Positions 48,630 through 57,508 of a stretch of 64,000 nt of DNA are shown here, one piece after another. This stretch comes from Micromonospora zamorensis (GTDB lineage: Bacteria > Actinomycetota > Actinomycetes > Mycobacteriales > Micromonosporaceae). Within the stretch, counting starts at the first letter, position 1. Each line of letters begins with the position of its first letter. Both the position numbers and the translations under genes were made by a program. The DNA is taken from NCBI RefSeq assembly GCF_900090275.1, contig NZ_LT607755.1, positions 310,001 to 374,000 of the forward strand, written 5' to 3'. The notes below the pieces were generated by a model. The model had not been told where the DNA came from and searched no databases. It saw only the letters and a list, made by a program, of their open reading frames with translations.

Positions 48630-50213
48630 TCAACAGGTGATCGGCTTGACCCAGGAGCACTCGACGCCCTCCGGGGTCCGCGGCGTCTCCGGCACCGCTG
48701 GCGGTGCCATCCGCGCCGCCGTCGCAGCATCCTCGCGGAACCCGGCCAGGGCAACGGCGATCTGGTCCTCCAGCGACTTGACCGACGCCGTCAGGTAGTT
48801 GTTCAACAGGATCGAGAACGCCAACAGGCGGCCGTCGGCGCTGGTGACATAGCCGGAGAGTCCGGAGACACCGGTCAGGCTCCCCGTCTTGGCGTGCACG
48901 TTGCCCGCCGCCGCGGTGCCGGCCATCCGGCTACGCAGGGTGCCGCCGACGAACCGCTCGGGTTGCCCGGCGATCGGCAGGGCCGCGTACCAGGTCTCGA
49001 ACCACGGTTCGGCGCGCACGGCGGCCAGCAGGTCGACGAACTCCGTAGCCGGCACCAGGTTGCGCCGGGACAGCCCCGAGCCGTCGCGCTGACGCAGCCG
49101 ACCGGTGTCCATTCCGGTGTCGGCGACGTACTCGCTGATCGCGGTCAACCCGGCCGCCCAGGTGCCCTCGCCGGACAGCACCCGGCCGATCTCCTTGGTC
49201 AGCACCTCGGCGTGCCCGTTGTTGGAGAGCTTGAGGAACGGCGTCATCAGCTCGCCCAGGCTCATCGAGTCGTGCCGGGCCACCGGGTCGGCCGTCTCCG
49301 GTGTGGGCTGGCCGAGCACGGTCCGGCCGAGCACCCGCACACCGTGCCGGTGCAACGCCGACCGGAACACGTCGGCCGCGTAGCCGGCGGGCTCCCAGAC
49401 GGTCACCCAGTCGCTGGCAGGCTCGTCACCGACGGCGATCTGGCCGGTCACCACGACGGTGTTGCTGCCGTGTTCGCGTTCGATCGAGATCGAGGTCTCG
49501 CCCTCGGCGACCGTCTCGGCCCGGTTGTCGACGCGGATGTACCCGGTGGCCGGGGTGGTGCTGACCACCGGCGGGGCACCGGCCCGACCGGCCGGGGCGG
49601 CCTGCACGATCACGGTTCCGGCGTCGTAGTCGGTGTCCGGGGCCACGGTCAGCGCGGAGACCTGCGCGGCGTAGTAGTAGGGCTCGTCGTCCCAGGTCCA
49701 GTCGGGGCCGAGCCGGGTGCGGTCGTAGCGGGTGTCATCGGCGACCAGGTTGCCGGCGACCACCCGTACGCCGTCGGCGGCGACCTGCGCGGCGAGCGCG
49801 TCGTAATCGGCGGCGAGCATGGTCGGGTCACCGCCACCGCGCAGGTAGAGGTTGCCGGAGAGCAGGCCGGCGCGGCGCTTGCCGCTGGTGCGCACGTCGG
49901 TGGTGAAGCGGTGCCCCGGGCCGAGCAGCTCCAGGGCCGCCGTCGAGGTCATCAGCTTGGTGTTGGAGGCCGGGACCAGCCTGCGGTCACCGTTGCGGTC
50001 GTAGAGCGTCTGTCCCGTGCCGGTGTCGACCACGACCACCGACGCCTGAGCGCCGGCGAGTCGGGTGTCGGCCAGGATCGTGTCGATGGTGGCGTGCAGT
50101 CGGGTCGTCGCGGGGGTGGGCGACTCGGCCGTGGCACCGGGCGCGCCGACGGTGGCCACGGTGGCGACCAGCGTGAGCAGCGCGAGGGCTCGGGGAAAGT
50201 GACGGCGATGCAT
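48630..50213 (-). CDS. dacB: D-alanyl-D-alanine carboxypeptidase/endopeptidase (PBP4 type)
   Basis: 527 residues. Signal peptide 1-29 (RALALLTLVATVATVGA). The low-molecular-mass class C PBP motifs are SNTK (S83-xx-K86), SNN in FLKLSNNGHAEVL and KTGS in NVHAKTGSLTG; the large insertion between the first two, about 220 residues, is typical of PBP4/S13 peptidases. It removes or cleaves D-Ala and cross-links in peptidoglycan outside the membrane. An unusual tail (PRTPEGVECSWVKPITC) with two cysteines follows the catalytic domain and may form a disulfide. Confidence 0.92.
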   Translation of the reverse strand: MHRRHFPRALALLTLVATVATVGAPGATAESPTPATTRLHATIDTILADTRLAGAQASVVVVDTGTGQTLYDRNGDRRLVPASNTKLMTSTAALELLGPGHRFTTDVRTSGKRRAGLLSGNLYLRGGGDPTMLAADYDALAAQVAADGVRVVAGNLVADDTRYDRTRLGPDWTWDDEPYYYAAQVSALTVAPDTDYDAGTVIVQAAPAGRAGAPPVVSTTPATGYIRVDNRAETVAEGETSISIEREHGSNTVVVTGQIAVGDEPASDWVTVWEPAGYAADVFRSALHRHGVRVLGRTVLGQPTPETADPVARHDSMSLGELMTPFLKLSNNGHAEVLTKEIGRVLSGEGTWAAGLTAISEYVADTGMDTGRLRQRDGSGLSRRNLVPATEFVDLLAAVRAEPWFETWYAALPIAGQPERFVGGTLRSRMAGTAAAGNVHAKTGSLTGVSGLSGYVTSADGRLLAFSILLNNYLTASVKSLEDQIAVALAGFREDAATAARMAPPAVPETPRTPEGVECSWVKPITC

Positions 50214-50279
50214 GCGCTGATGCTGCCACGAAGGTATTCGCCGGAGAAGAGCAGCGCGCGAAAGTTACTGCCACGTGAG

Positions 50280-50996
50280 CTACGTCGGCCGGCCGACCGA
50301 CTTCTCGTGCCCACCCCAGTAGTGCCGCTGCGCCCCCATCACCATTGGAGCGACCAGGGCGGCGAGCGCACCGCCGAGCAGCGGGAAGACGATGAACACC
50401 CAGAGCTGCCGCAGGGCCACACCGCCCTCGAAGACCGCCGGGCCGAACGCTCGGGCCGGGTTGACCGCGGCGCCGGTGAGCGTCACGCCCACGAGTTGGG
50501 TGGCGGCGAGGGCCAGCCCGATGGCCGCCCCGGCGGTCCCCGGATTTTCGCTTCGGCTGGTCACCACCAGGACGACCAGGACGAAGAGGAAGGTCAGCAC
50601 GATCTCCAGCACCGCCGCGCCGCCCCGGTTGATGTGCGCGCCGTACCCGTTCGAGCCCAGTGCACCGGTCTGGTCCGCGACGTCGCCCCAGCGGGTCAGC
50701 CCCCAGAGCAGGAAGGCGGCCACCGTCGCGCCGACGAACTGGGCGATCCAGTACGCGATCGCACCGACCACCGAGATCTTGCCGGACAGCAGCACACCGA
50801 GCGTCACCGCCGGGTTGACGTGACTGCCGGAGAGTGGGCCGATCGTGTAGACGAGGGCGAGCATCACGAAGCCGAAGGCCAACGCGACCACCACCACGCC
50901 GCCCTGAACCCGCGCGGCCACCGCGCTGCCCACTCCGAAGAAGACCAGCAGCAGGGTGCCGAGAAACTCTGCCGCGTACCGACGGAAGTCGCTCAT
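50280..50996 (-). CDS. Aquaporin/glycerol facilitator (MIP family)
   Basis: 238 residues from the ATG at 50996. Six membrane helices and two half-helices bearing the NPA boxes SHVNPAVTL (NPA at 61-63) and AAVNPARAFGPA (179-181). The residues around the second NPA (R after NPA) and the AEFLGTLLLVFFG start match AqpZ-like water channels. A cytosolic C-terminal tail ends HYWGGHEKSVGRPT. The frame is open upstream but only this start gives a normal N-terminus. Confidence 0.92.
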   Translation of the reverse strand: MSDFRRYAAEFLGTLLLVFFGVGSAVAARVQGGVVVVALAFGFVMLALVYTIGPLSGSHVNPAVTLGVLLSGKISVVGAIAYWIAQFVGATVAAFLLWGLTRWGDVADQTGALGSNGYGAHINRGGAAVLEIVLTFLFVLVVLVVTSRSENPGTAGAAIGLALAATQLVGVTLTGAAVNPARAFGPAVFEGGVALRQLWVFIVFPLLGGALAALVAPMVMGAQRHYWGGHEKSVGRPT

Positions 50997-51105
50997 TCGC
51001 TCAGCGTAAGCGCAGGTCAGGTGACAGTCGCCGGAATGGCGGTCTGTGATCGGCGCGACGGTCGAAAGCGGGCACAGCGGTGCCGGGCGCAGCGTTGTAC
51101 ACCGC

Positions 51106-52179
51106 GTGGACACCCACTCCGCGGACGTCGTGGTGATCGGCGCCGGTCAGGCCGGCCTGAGCGCCGGCTACCACCTGCGCCGGACCGGCTTCCCGCCCGG
51201 CAGCGGCTTCGTCATCCTCGACGGCGACGACGGGCCGGGCGGGGCCTGGCAGCACCGCTGGCCCACACTGGTCTTCGACCGGGTGCACGGCTTCCACGAC
51301 CTGCCCGGGCTGCCGCTCCCGCCCGCCGAGCCCAAGCGCCCGGCGGCCGAGCAGGTGAGCGCCTACTTCGCCGCGTACGAGAGGGCATTCGAGCTGCCGG
51401 TGCGACGGCCGGTGCGGGTACGTGCGGTGCGCTCCCGGCCGGACGGCCGGCTGGACGTGGAGACCGACCAGGACCGGTGGATCGCCCGGGCGCTGATCAA
51501 CGCGACCGGCACGTGGACCCGGCCGTTCTGGCCGCACTACCCGGGTCGGTCCTCGTTTCGCGGCCGGCAGTTGCACACCGCCGACTACCGGGGCCCGACC
51601 GAGTTCGCCGGCCTGCGGGTCGTGGTCGTCGGTGGCGGGACCTCCGCCGTGCAACTGCTCGGCGAGGTGTCCACCGTCGCCGCAGCCACCACCTGGGTCA
51701 CCCGCCGGCCGCCGGAGTTCCGGGACGAGGAGTTCGGCGCGGAGCTGGGCCGTGCCGCTGTCGCCCGGGTGGACGAGGCGGTCCGGGCCGGCCGCCCACC
51801 GGGCAGCGTGGTGGGCGTGACCGGGCTGCCGGTCACCCCGGAGGTACGCCGGTTGCGTGAGCGGGGCGTCCTCGACCGGCTACCCGTGTTCGACCGGATC
51901 ACACCCGACGGGGTGGCCTGGGCGGACGGCCGACACGTGTCGGCGGACGTGATCCTGTGGTGCACCGGCTTCCGCGCCGCCATCGACCATCTCGCCCCGC
52001 TGGGCCTGCGCGCGCCGGGCGGCGGTATCACGATGGACGGCACCCGGGTGGTCGCCGACGAGCGCGTTCACCTGGTCGGGTACGGCCCCTCGGCCAGCAC
52101 GATCGGCGCCAACCGGGCCGGCCGCGCGGCGGTCAACGAGATTCGCGCACTGCTGGCCCCGGCCCCCGCTCTCGACTGA
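51106..52179 (+). CDS. Flavin-containing monooxygenase/NAD(P)-dependent oxidoreductase
   Basis: 357 residues from GTG at 51106; an earlier GTG at 51046 is possible. FAD-binding GAGQAGLSAGYHL (about 12-24), GGAWQHRWPTLVFDR (the substrate-near region of FMO-like enzymes), a linker INATGTWTRPFWP (ATG motif), NADP-binding VVVGGGTSAVQLL (about 187-199) and a late DVILWCTGF. This is the two-dinucleotide-domain class that oxygenates or reduces small molecules in the cytosol. No partner gene is adjacent. Confidence 0.87.
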   Translation: MDTHSADVVVIGAGQAGLSAGYHLRRTGFPPGSGFVILDGDDGPGGAWQHRWPTLVFDRVHGFHDLPGLPLPPAEPKRPAAEQVSAYFAAYERAFELPVRRPVRVRAVRSRPDGRLDVETDQDRWIARALINATGTWTRPFWPHYPGRSSFRGRQLHTADYRGPTEFAGLRVVVVGGGTSAVQLLGEVSTVAAATTWVTRRPPEFRDEEFGAELGRAAVARVDEAVRAGRPPGSVVGVTGLPVTPEVRRLRERGVLDRLPVFDRITPDGVAWADGRHVSADVILWCTGFRAAIDHLAPLGLRAPGGGITMDGTRVVADERVHLVGYGPSASTIGANRAGRAAVNEIRALLAPAPALD

Positions 52180-52372
52180 CCTGGCTCTATTTGACGGATC
52201 GCCGACCAGCGGGCACGGTGGAGGTGACGGGGCCGTCAGCTGCCCCGATCCGATGCGACGGCGATGACCGCTCGCCCCTCCTGTCGCCTCCCACGTGTGC
52301 TCGTACGCGGGCCGACTGTCCGGTCTGCCCGTCATCCGACCGCGAGCCGAGAATCCACGAGGAGTTCCGCTC

Positions 52373-52654
52373 ATGCTCACCATGACCGATAACGCTGTGC
52401 TCGTCATCCGTGACCTCGCCAACCAGCAGGACGTCGCCCAGGACGGCGGGGTCCGCATCGCCGCCGACACCGAGGCTGGTTCGCTCACCGTGGAGTTGGT
52501 GCCCGAGCCGGCGCAGGGCGACCGTGTGGTCGACAACCAGGGCGCCCGGATCTTCCTGGACGAGGATGCCGCCGAGCTGCTCGGCGACGCGTCGGTGGAC
52601 GCCACCGTCGACGACGAGGGCATCATCCAGTTCGGCTTCACCGAGAGGCAGTAG
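52373..52654 (+). CDS. HesB/IscA-like protein lacking cysteines
   Basis: 93 residues from the ATG at 52373 behind GAGGAG. The sequence (MTDNAVLVIRDLANQQ, GVRIAADTEAGSLTVELVP, DNQGARIFLDEDAAELL) follows the HesB/IscA A-type carrier fold, with the strand GARIFLDEDAAELLGDASVD in the usual place. The three cysteine ligands of IscA (one mid-protein, two in the C-terminal CGC) are all absent; there is no cysteine in the protein. It therefore cannot bind an Fe-S cluster in the known way. Similar short, acidic, Cys-free members are common in actinobacteria; role unknown. Confidence 0.75.
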   Translation: MLTMTDNAVLVIRDLANQQDVAQDGGVRIAADTEAGSLTVELVPEPAQGDRVVDNQGARIFLDEDAAELLGDASVDATVDDEGIIQFGFTERQ

Positions 52655-52661
52655 CACGGTT

Positions 52662-53777
52662 TCACCGAGGCGTTCGCCCCCGCTGCGGCGGACCCGGCCG
52701 GGGGCGCCAGCTCGGCGCGATGTCGTCGTCCGGGCGGAGGGCGTCTTCGTCAGCTCCGGCATCGTCAAGGCCGGCAACCGGGCGCGACAGCGTCGCGAGC
52801 ACGTACGCCAGGTGGTGGGAGGTGCTCCACGCCGCCCAGTTGGCGGCCGAGCCGGCGCCGGCGCCCCGACGGGCCCGGCGCAGCAGCTCGTGGTCGCCCC
52901 AGGAGAAGGCCGCGCCGGTGCTTGGCCAGTGCGGCGCGGACACCAGCGTGCGGCACAGGTCGGCGAACCGTTCCTCGCTGCGGCCACCTCGCCGCGCCCA
53001 GCGGTAGACCCACCAGCTGCCGTCGTCGGTGTATCGCACCGTCGGCAGCCGGTCACCGGGGTCGCCGGTGCCGGGCACGGCCGGGTGTACCCCGTAGTCG
53101 CCGTAGTCGACACCGACGTCGGCCAGCCGTTGCCAGAGCTGCCAGTCCCAGCGGTCGAGCCGGATTGGCTCGTCGGTGGGCAGCCGGGACAACGTCGGTG
53201 GCATCCCGCCCGCTGCCACCGTCACGGACCGCCAGGCGTGCCGGCGCGCCCAGTCCAGCAGGCGACGCACCCGAGGCTCGGCTGACCGCACATCCGCCGG
53301 GCAGCACACGTCTCCCGCGTCCACCAGCAGGTCGCACTCCTCGGGGGCGAGAGCGGTGCACCGCCAGACCCGTTCCACGGCGGTCGTGCTCCCGTCCGGC
53401 CCGGCCCGGTCCTGACCGGCCCGCAGGCGGACCAGCGCCCGCCGGCCGTGCGTCCGCGCCGCCGCGCCGTGCGCGGCCAGCCGGTGGTCGCTCTCCGCGA
53501 GCCCGATCACCGGCATCAGCGGTACGTCCCAACGGCCCAGTTCTGTCGCAGGGGTGTCGGGCAGCGCGCTGACGTCGACGGCCGGCAGGAGTCCGGGCGG
53601 TAGCCGGCGGAGAGTGTCCATGGTGGACCTGTCGATCGTGCCGATCTCCAGGATCGGGGCGACCAGTGCGGCGGCTGTGGAGTCGAGGTGGCTCAGAGCG
53701 TCCAGCTCGCCTCGTCGGCAGGCGAGAATGGGGCGGTAGACCGGTTCCGCCGCCCGGCTCCCGTGGGCGGGCACCAT
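52662..53777 (-). CDS. Beta family protein (PF14350-like)
   Basis: 371 residues. The N-terminus YRPILACRRGELDALSHL and the segments VAPILEIGTID, LPAVDVSALPD, VPLMPVIGL, WRSVTVAAGGMPP and VDYGDYGVHPAV match the beta-protein family named after a phage T4 protein, a TIM-barrel-like fold found in many bacteria and phages, often near defence genes. The C-terminal 40 residues are disordered. Function is unknown. The gene ends 7 bases after the HesB-like gene and diverges from the sulfotransferase gene. Confidence 0.7.
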   Translation of the reverse strand: MVPAHGSRAAEPVYRPILACRRGELDALSHLDSTAAALVAPILEIGTIDRSTMDTLRRLPPGLLPAVDVSALPDTPATELGRWDVPLMPVIGLAESDHRLAAHGAAARTHGRRALVRLRAGQDRAGPDGSTTAVERVWRCTALAPEECDLLVDAGDVCCPADVRSAEPRVRRLLDWARRHAWRSVTVAAGGMPPTLSRLPTDEPIRLDRWDWQLWQRLADVGVDYGDYGVHPAVPGTGDPGDRLPTVRYTDDGSWWVYRWARRGGRSEERFADLCRTLVSAPHWPSTGAAFSWGDHELLRRARRGAGAGSAANWAAWSTSHHLAYVLATLSRPVAGLDDAGADEDALRPDDDIAPSWRPRPGPPQRGRTPR

Positions 53778-53856
53778 ACTTCAATCTAGCCAGGCATGCG
53801 CATGTCTCACAGGCCGTGGAGTCGTAATTCGGCTGCTCCGCTGTCGGCTGCGCGAC

Positions 53857-53862
53857 TACGAT
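53857..53862 (+). promoter_or_regulatory. Candidate -10 box of a leaderless promoter
   Basis: TACGAT lies exactly 6 bases before the ATG of the sulfotransferase gene; no ribosome binding site is present. Confidence 0.5.
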
Positions 53863-53868
53863 TTCCCG

Positions 53869-54756
53869 ATGCCCACGCCAGCCCATCGTTACCGCTCCGA
53901 CGACGAGGACAGCGCCCGGTGGGTCGGATTTCCCTTCCGCGACGGCGACATCGTGATCAGCACCCGCTCCAAGAGCGGCACGACCTGGATGCAGATGATC
54001 TGCGCGCTGCTGGTGCTGGGCACCCCGGAGCTGCCGGCGCCGCTGAACGTGCTGTCGCCGTGGCTGGACTGGTTGGCCGAGCCGCAGGACGCGGTGTACG
54101 ACCGGTTGGCCGCGCAGCCGCACCGGCGGTTCATCAAGACGCACACCCCCCTGGACGGGGTGCCGCTCGACCCCCGGGTGCACTACGTGGTGGTGGCCCG
54201 GCATCCGCTGGACATGGCCGTCTCCCTCTACCACCAGGCCGGCAACCTCGACCGGGTACGCCTCGCCGAGCTGACCGGCCAGCCCGCCCCGACCGGGCCG
54301 CCGAGAAAGCGCCTTCCGGTGGAGCAGTGGTTGCCGAGCTGGGTCGACCGGGAGGTGGATCCGCGTACCGACCTGGACTCGTTGCCCGGGGTGATGCTGC
54401 ACCTGCGTGACGCCTGGGCCCGTCGACACGAGCCGAACGTCGAGTTGGTGCACTACGACGATCTGCTGGCCGACCTGGGTGGTGAGATGCGGCGGCTCGC
54501 CGACCGGTGGGGCATCCCGGTCGCCGCCGAGCGTTGGCCGGAGCTGGTCGAGGCGGCCACCTTCGGGCGGATGCGGGAGCGCGCCGACCGGCTCGCCCCG
54601 GACACGCTCGGCGTGCTGCGCGACCGCCGTGCCTTCTTCCGCCAGGGCGGCTCGGGCCAGGGGCGCGACCTGCTGGACGCGGCCGCGCGGGCCCGCTACC
54701 AGGAGCGGGTCTCGGCGCTGGCCCCACCCGACCTGCTCACCTGGCTGCACCGCTAG
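53869..54756 (+). CDS. Sulfotransferase domain protein
   Basis: 295 residues. The 5-prime phosphosulfate-binding loop is STRSKSGTTWMQ (about 31-42; TYPKSGTTW in eukaryotic enzymes), the 3-prime phosphate site is VVARHPLDMAVSLYHQ (about 108-123), and FIKTHTPLDG supplies the catalytic His region. RKRLPV and late FFRQGGSGQGRD match the C-terminal nucleotide-binding GxxGxxK/R region. It transfers sulfate from PAPS to a hydroxyl or amine of an unknown small molecule in the cytosol. It probably uses a leaderless promoter. Confidence 0.9.
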   Translation: MPTPAHRYRSDDEDSARWVGFPFRDGDIVISTRSKSGTTWMQMICALLVLGTPELPAPLNVLSPWLDWLAEPQDAVYDRLAAQPHRRFIKTHTPLDGVPLDPRVHYVVVARHPLDMAVSLYHQAGNLDRVRLAELTGQPAPTGPPRKRLPVEQWLPSWVDREVDPRTDLDSLPGVMLHLRDAWARRHEPNVELVHYDDLLADLGGEMRRLADRWGIPVAAERWPELVEAATFGRMRERADRLAPDTLGVLRDRRAFFRQGGSGQGRDLLDAAARARYQERVSALAPPDLLTWLHR

Positions 54757-54796
54757 GGCCCGGCCCTCGTCGATCGTGGAGACGGGGCGGCTCACA

Positions 54797-54842
54797 AGAG
54801 CGCGCGGCGCCGCTCGACCGTGGTCGAGCGTCGCCGCGCTCT
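54797..54842 (+). terminator. Long GC-rich hairpin after the sulfotransferase gene
   Basis: The segment 54797-54819 pairs with 54822-54842 over about 20 positions with two small bulges, around a two-base loop, 40 bases after the stop. The following 180 bases up to the cupin start hold no gene. Confidence 0.65.
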
Positions 54843-55026
54843 GGCCGTCTCCCACCACCGCAGCCGTTCGGCGGTACGCCGGCGGGGACCTGGCTCGACC
54901 GGCTGTTCGTGCCGGTCCGCGTTGTCGATCCCCGGTCCGCCCGGATCCAAACCTGCCGACCGTGGGGAATTCCACCATTCGCGAGTCCCGGCGTGGCGCG
55001 CCGCAGAACGGGGTATGAGCGTGGGC

Positions 55027-55419
55027 ATGGAACATTTCACGATCGCAACCGTCGCCGAGAAGAGCCCGGATTTCCGGCGGGTGCTGTGGACCGGTGAGCA
55101 CACCCAGTTGGTCATCATGACCATCCCCGCCGGTGGGGAGATCGGCGAGGAGGTGCACGAGGACATCGACCAGATCCTGACCTTCGTCAGTGGCATCGGT
55201 GAGGCTCGCGTTGCCGGCGCCAAGCGGAAGGTCGTCGCGGGGGACCTGGTCGTCGTGCCGGCGGGCACCAAGCACAACTTCGTCAACACCGGCCCCAACC
55301 CGCTGGTGCTGTACACGGTCTACGGTCCGCCGGAGCACGCCGACCAGGCCGTGCACAAGACCAAGGAGGAGGCCGACGCGGCCGAGGCGGCGGGCAAGGA
55401 CGAGCCACCGACCGCCTGA
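55027..55419 (+). CDS. Cupin-domain protein
   Basis: 130 residues from the ATG at 55027; an ATG at 55015 adds four residues. Cupin motif 1 is GGEIGEEVHEDIDQILTFVSG (in part GEEVHEDIDQIL, with the H/E ligands) and motif 2 is GDLVVVPAGTKHNFVNTG (GxxxxxPxGxxHxxxN). A charged tail (KTKEEADAAEAAGKDEPP) follows. Single-domain cupins of this sort bind a metal ion and act as small isomerases, dioxygenases or storage-type proteins; the substrate is unknown. Confidence 0.85.
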   Translation: MEHFTIATVAEKSPDFRRVLWTGEHTQLVIMTIPAGGEIGEEVHEDIDQILTFVSGIGEARVAGAKRKVVAGDLVVVPAGTKHNFVNTGPNPLVLYTVYGPPEHADQAVHKTKEEADAAEAAGKDEPPTA

Positions 55420-55467
55420 CCGGCCCGGCGGCGGCCTGATCCGGGCCGCCACGGGTAACCGCGGCGG

Positions 55468-57267
55468 GTGGAGCAGCAGCCGGCGATCTCCGACTACGGG
55501 TTCCTCTCGGACTCCCGTTCGGGTGCCCTGGTCGGCAAGGACGGCTCGATCGACTGGTGGTGCCCGCACCGCTTCGACGGAGCTTCCGTGTTCGGGCGGC
55601 TGCTCGACCCGCGCGCCGGGCACTTCAAGCTGGCGCCGGTCGGCGTCGGCGGCCCGAGGTTCCGGGTGGAACGCGCGTACCGGCCGGACACGTTGGTGCT
55701 GCGGACGGTGCACCACACGCCGCACGGCAGCGTGGCGGTCACCGATGCCCTGGCCGCCGAGATCGGCGCCCGCGCCCACGAGCTGGGCAGAAACTCACCC
55801 GCCGTGCTGATCCGGGTGGTGGAAGGGCTGTCCGGCCGCGTCCGGATGGGCCTGGACTTCGCACCCCGCCCGGAGTACGGCCTGCTCACGCCGTACCTGC
55901 ATGAGCAGGCCGACGGTGGGGTGCTGGCCCGCGCGGGCCCGGTGGTGCTGGTGTTGCGCGCCAACGGGCTGCAGCTGCGGGCGGGCCGCGACCGGGTGAC
56001 CCACGAGTTCGAGGTGTCCGCCGGCCAGGTGGTCGGGATGGACGTGGCCTTCGGCGAGGTCTACGGCGATCCGCCGGTCCGGATGGACCCGGTGGCGATG
56101 CTCGCCGAGACCACGCGGGCGTGGGAGGCGTACCGGGAGACGCACGGGTACTCCGGTCGGTATCCCGAGCTGGTGCGGCGCAGCGCGACAGTGCTGACCG
56201 GCCTCACGTACGCCCGCAGTGGCGCGGTCGCCGCCGCGCTGACCACGTCGTTGCCGGAGCAGATCGGCGGCGACCGGAACTACGACTACCGCTACTCCTG
56301 GCTGCGGGACTTCTCGTTGACGATGCGCGCCCTCTGGGTGGCGGCCTGCCCCGACGAGGCGTCCCGGCTGTTCGCCTGGGCGACCCGCTCGATCGGCCGG
56401 ATCGGCGACGAACCGGTGCCGGTGCTCTTCGGCGTGGAGGGCGAGCGCGACCTTTCCGAGCACCACTGTCACCAGCTGAGCGGATACCGCGACAGCAGGC
56501 CGGTCCGCATCGGCAACGACGCCTGGCGGCAGCGGCAGCTGGACGTGCCGGGGGAGGTCGTGTCGGCGGTGTGGCGGCTGCGCGACTATCTCGGCGCGAC
56601 GTTCGAGGAGGAGTTGCGGGAGATGGTGCTCGGGCTGACCGAGCAGGTGGCGGCGACGTGGCACCTGCCGGACCGGGGCATCTGGGAGACCCGGGACGAG
56701 GAGCGGCACTACCTTTCGTCGAAGGTGTCCTGCTGGCTGACGATGGACCGGGCGGTGGGGCTCGCCGACCGGCTCGGAGATCGGGCCGATCCTGGTCGTT
56801 GGGCCCGTGTGCGCGACGAGATCCACGACACCGTGCTGCGCGAGGGGTGGAACGACCGGATCGGGGCGTTCACCGGCGCGTTCGGGTCGGCGGAGCTGGA
56901 CGCCTCGGTGCTCGCCCTGCCGGTGACGCACTTCCTGCCGGCCACCGACCCGCGGATGCGCTCGACCATCGCGATGGTCGAGCGGGAGTTGGGCACCGAG
57001 GAGGGCCTGCTGCGGCGGTGGACGACGGACCCGGCTGGGTTCCTGCTGTGCTCGTTCTGGCTGGTGGAGTGTCTGGTGATGGCGGGTGAGTCGAAGCGGG
57101 CCGAGGCGCTGTTCGAGCGGGTGGTCGGGTACGCCAACGACGTGGGCCTGTTCAGCGAGCAGATCGATCTGGCCACCGGTGCGCAGCTCGGCAACATCCC
57201 GCAGGCGCTCTCGCACATCGGGCTGATCAATGCGGCGTGGCGGTTGACCAAGCCGGACAGTTACTGA
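55468..57267 (+). CDS. Glycoside hydrolase family 15 (glucoamylase/trehalase-like)
   Basis: 599 residues from GTG at 55468. The N-terminal beta-sandwich starts ISDYGFLSDSRSGALVGKDGSIDWWCPHRFDGASVF (in part GSIDWWCPHRFDGASVF), followed by an (alpha/alpha)6 barrel with NYDYRYSWLRDFSLTM (RDF region of GH15), YRDSRPVRIGNDAWRQ and the catalytic-acid regions DRGIWETRDEERHYLSSKVSCW (in part IWETRDEERHYLSS) and FLLCSFWLVECLVMAG. Actinobacterial relatives include trehalases and glucoamylases. No signal peptide, so it acts on cytosolic alpha-glucan or trehalose. Confidence 0.92.
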   Translation: MEQQPAISDYGFLSDSRSGALVGKDGSIDWWCPHRFDGASVFGRLLDPRAGHFKLAPVGVGGPRFRVERAYRPDTLVLRTVHHTPHGSVAVTDALAAEIGARAHELGRNSPAVLIRVVEGLSGRVRMGLDFAPRPEYGLLTPYLHEQADGGVLARAGPVVLVLRANGLQLRAGRDRVTHEFEVSAGQVVGMDVAFGEVYGDPPVRMDPVAMLAETTRAWEAYRETHGYSGRYPELVRRSATVLTGLTYARSGAVAAALTTSLPEQIGGDRNYDYRYSWLRDFSLTMRALWVAACPDEASRLFAWATRSIGRIGDEPVPVLFGVEGERDLSEHHCHQLSGYRDSRPVRIGNDAWRQRQLDVPGEVVSAVWRLRDYLGATFEEELREMVLGLTEQVAATWHLPDRGIWETRDEERHYLSSKVSCWLTMDRAVGLADRLGDRADPGRWARVRDEIHDTVLREGWNDRIGAFTGAFGSAELDASVLALPVTHFLPATDPRMRSTIAMVERELGTEEGLLRRWTTDPAGFLLCSFWLVECLVMAGESKRAEALFERVVGYANDVGLFSEQIDLATGAQLGNIPQALSHIGLINAAWRLTKPDSY

Positions 57268-57508
57268 TCACCCCGAAATCCTGCAACAGACCTGCAAACG
57301 CCAGGCATTGACGTCGATGCGTGCGCAGTCCTAGCCTCGAAGGAGCGGGAAAGCCCTTTCCCAGGGCCTTTGATCCCGCTTCACCCCGCTTCGGTCCGGG
57401 CATCCGACGGGGGCGCGCACCGATCCCAGGCAACGGCCGAATGCCGTGCCGACACGTCCCCGAGTGGGCGCCGAGGGATCGCCACCACATGCGTCAAGGA
57501 GGACAACT
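57268..57508 (+). promoter_or_regulatory. Long, structured 5-prime leader of the pectate lyase gene
   Basis: 241 bases between the GH15 stop and the pectate lyase start. It contains several hairpins, for example AGCGGGAAAGCCC...TCCCGCT around 57351-57381 and GGCAACGGCCGAATGCCGTGCC near 57431-57452, and ends with AAGGAGGA (57496-57503) 5 bases before the GTG. No small ORF is convincing. A riboswitch or other RNA regulator is possible; I could not match it to a known class with confidence. Confidence 0.4.

Noticed and set aside
52662..54756. Beta-family protein and sulfotransferase as one functional unit
   Set aside because: They are divergent, unrelated in known function, and have separate promoter signals; no evidence links them.
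57268..57508. Calling the leader a known c-di-AMP or c-di-GMP riboswitch
   Set aside because: The diagnostic conserved strings of those classes were not found by eye; only a generic structured leader is supported.
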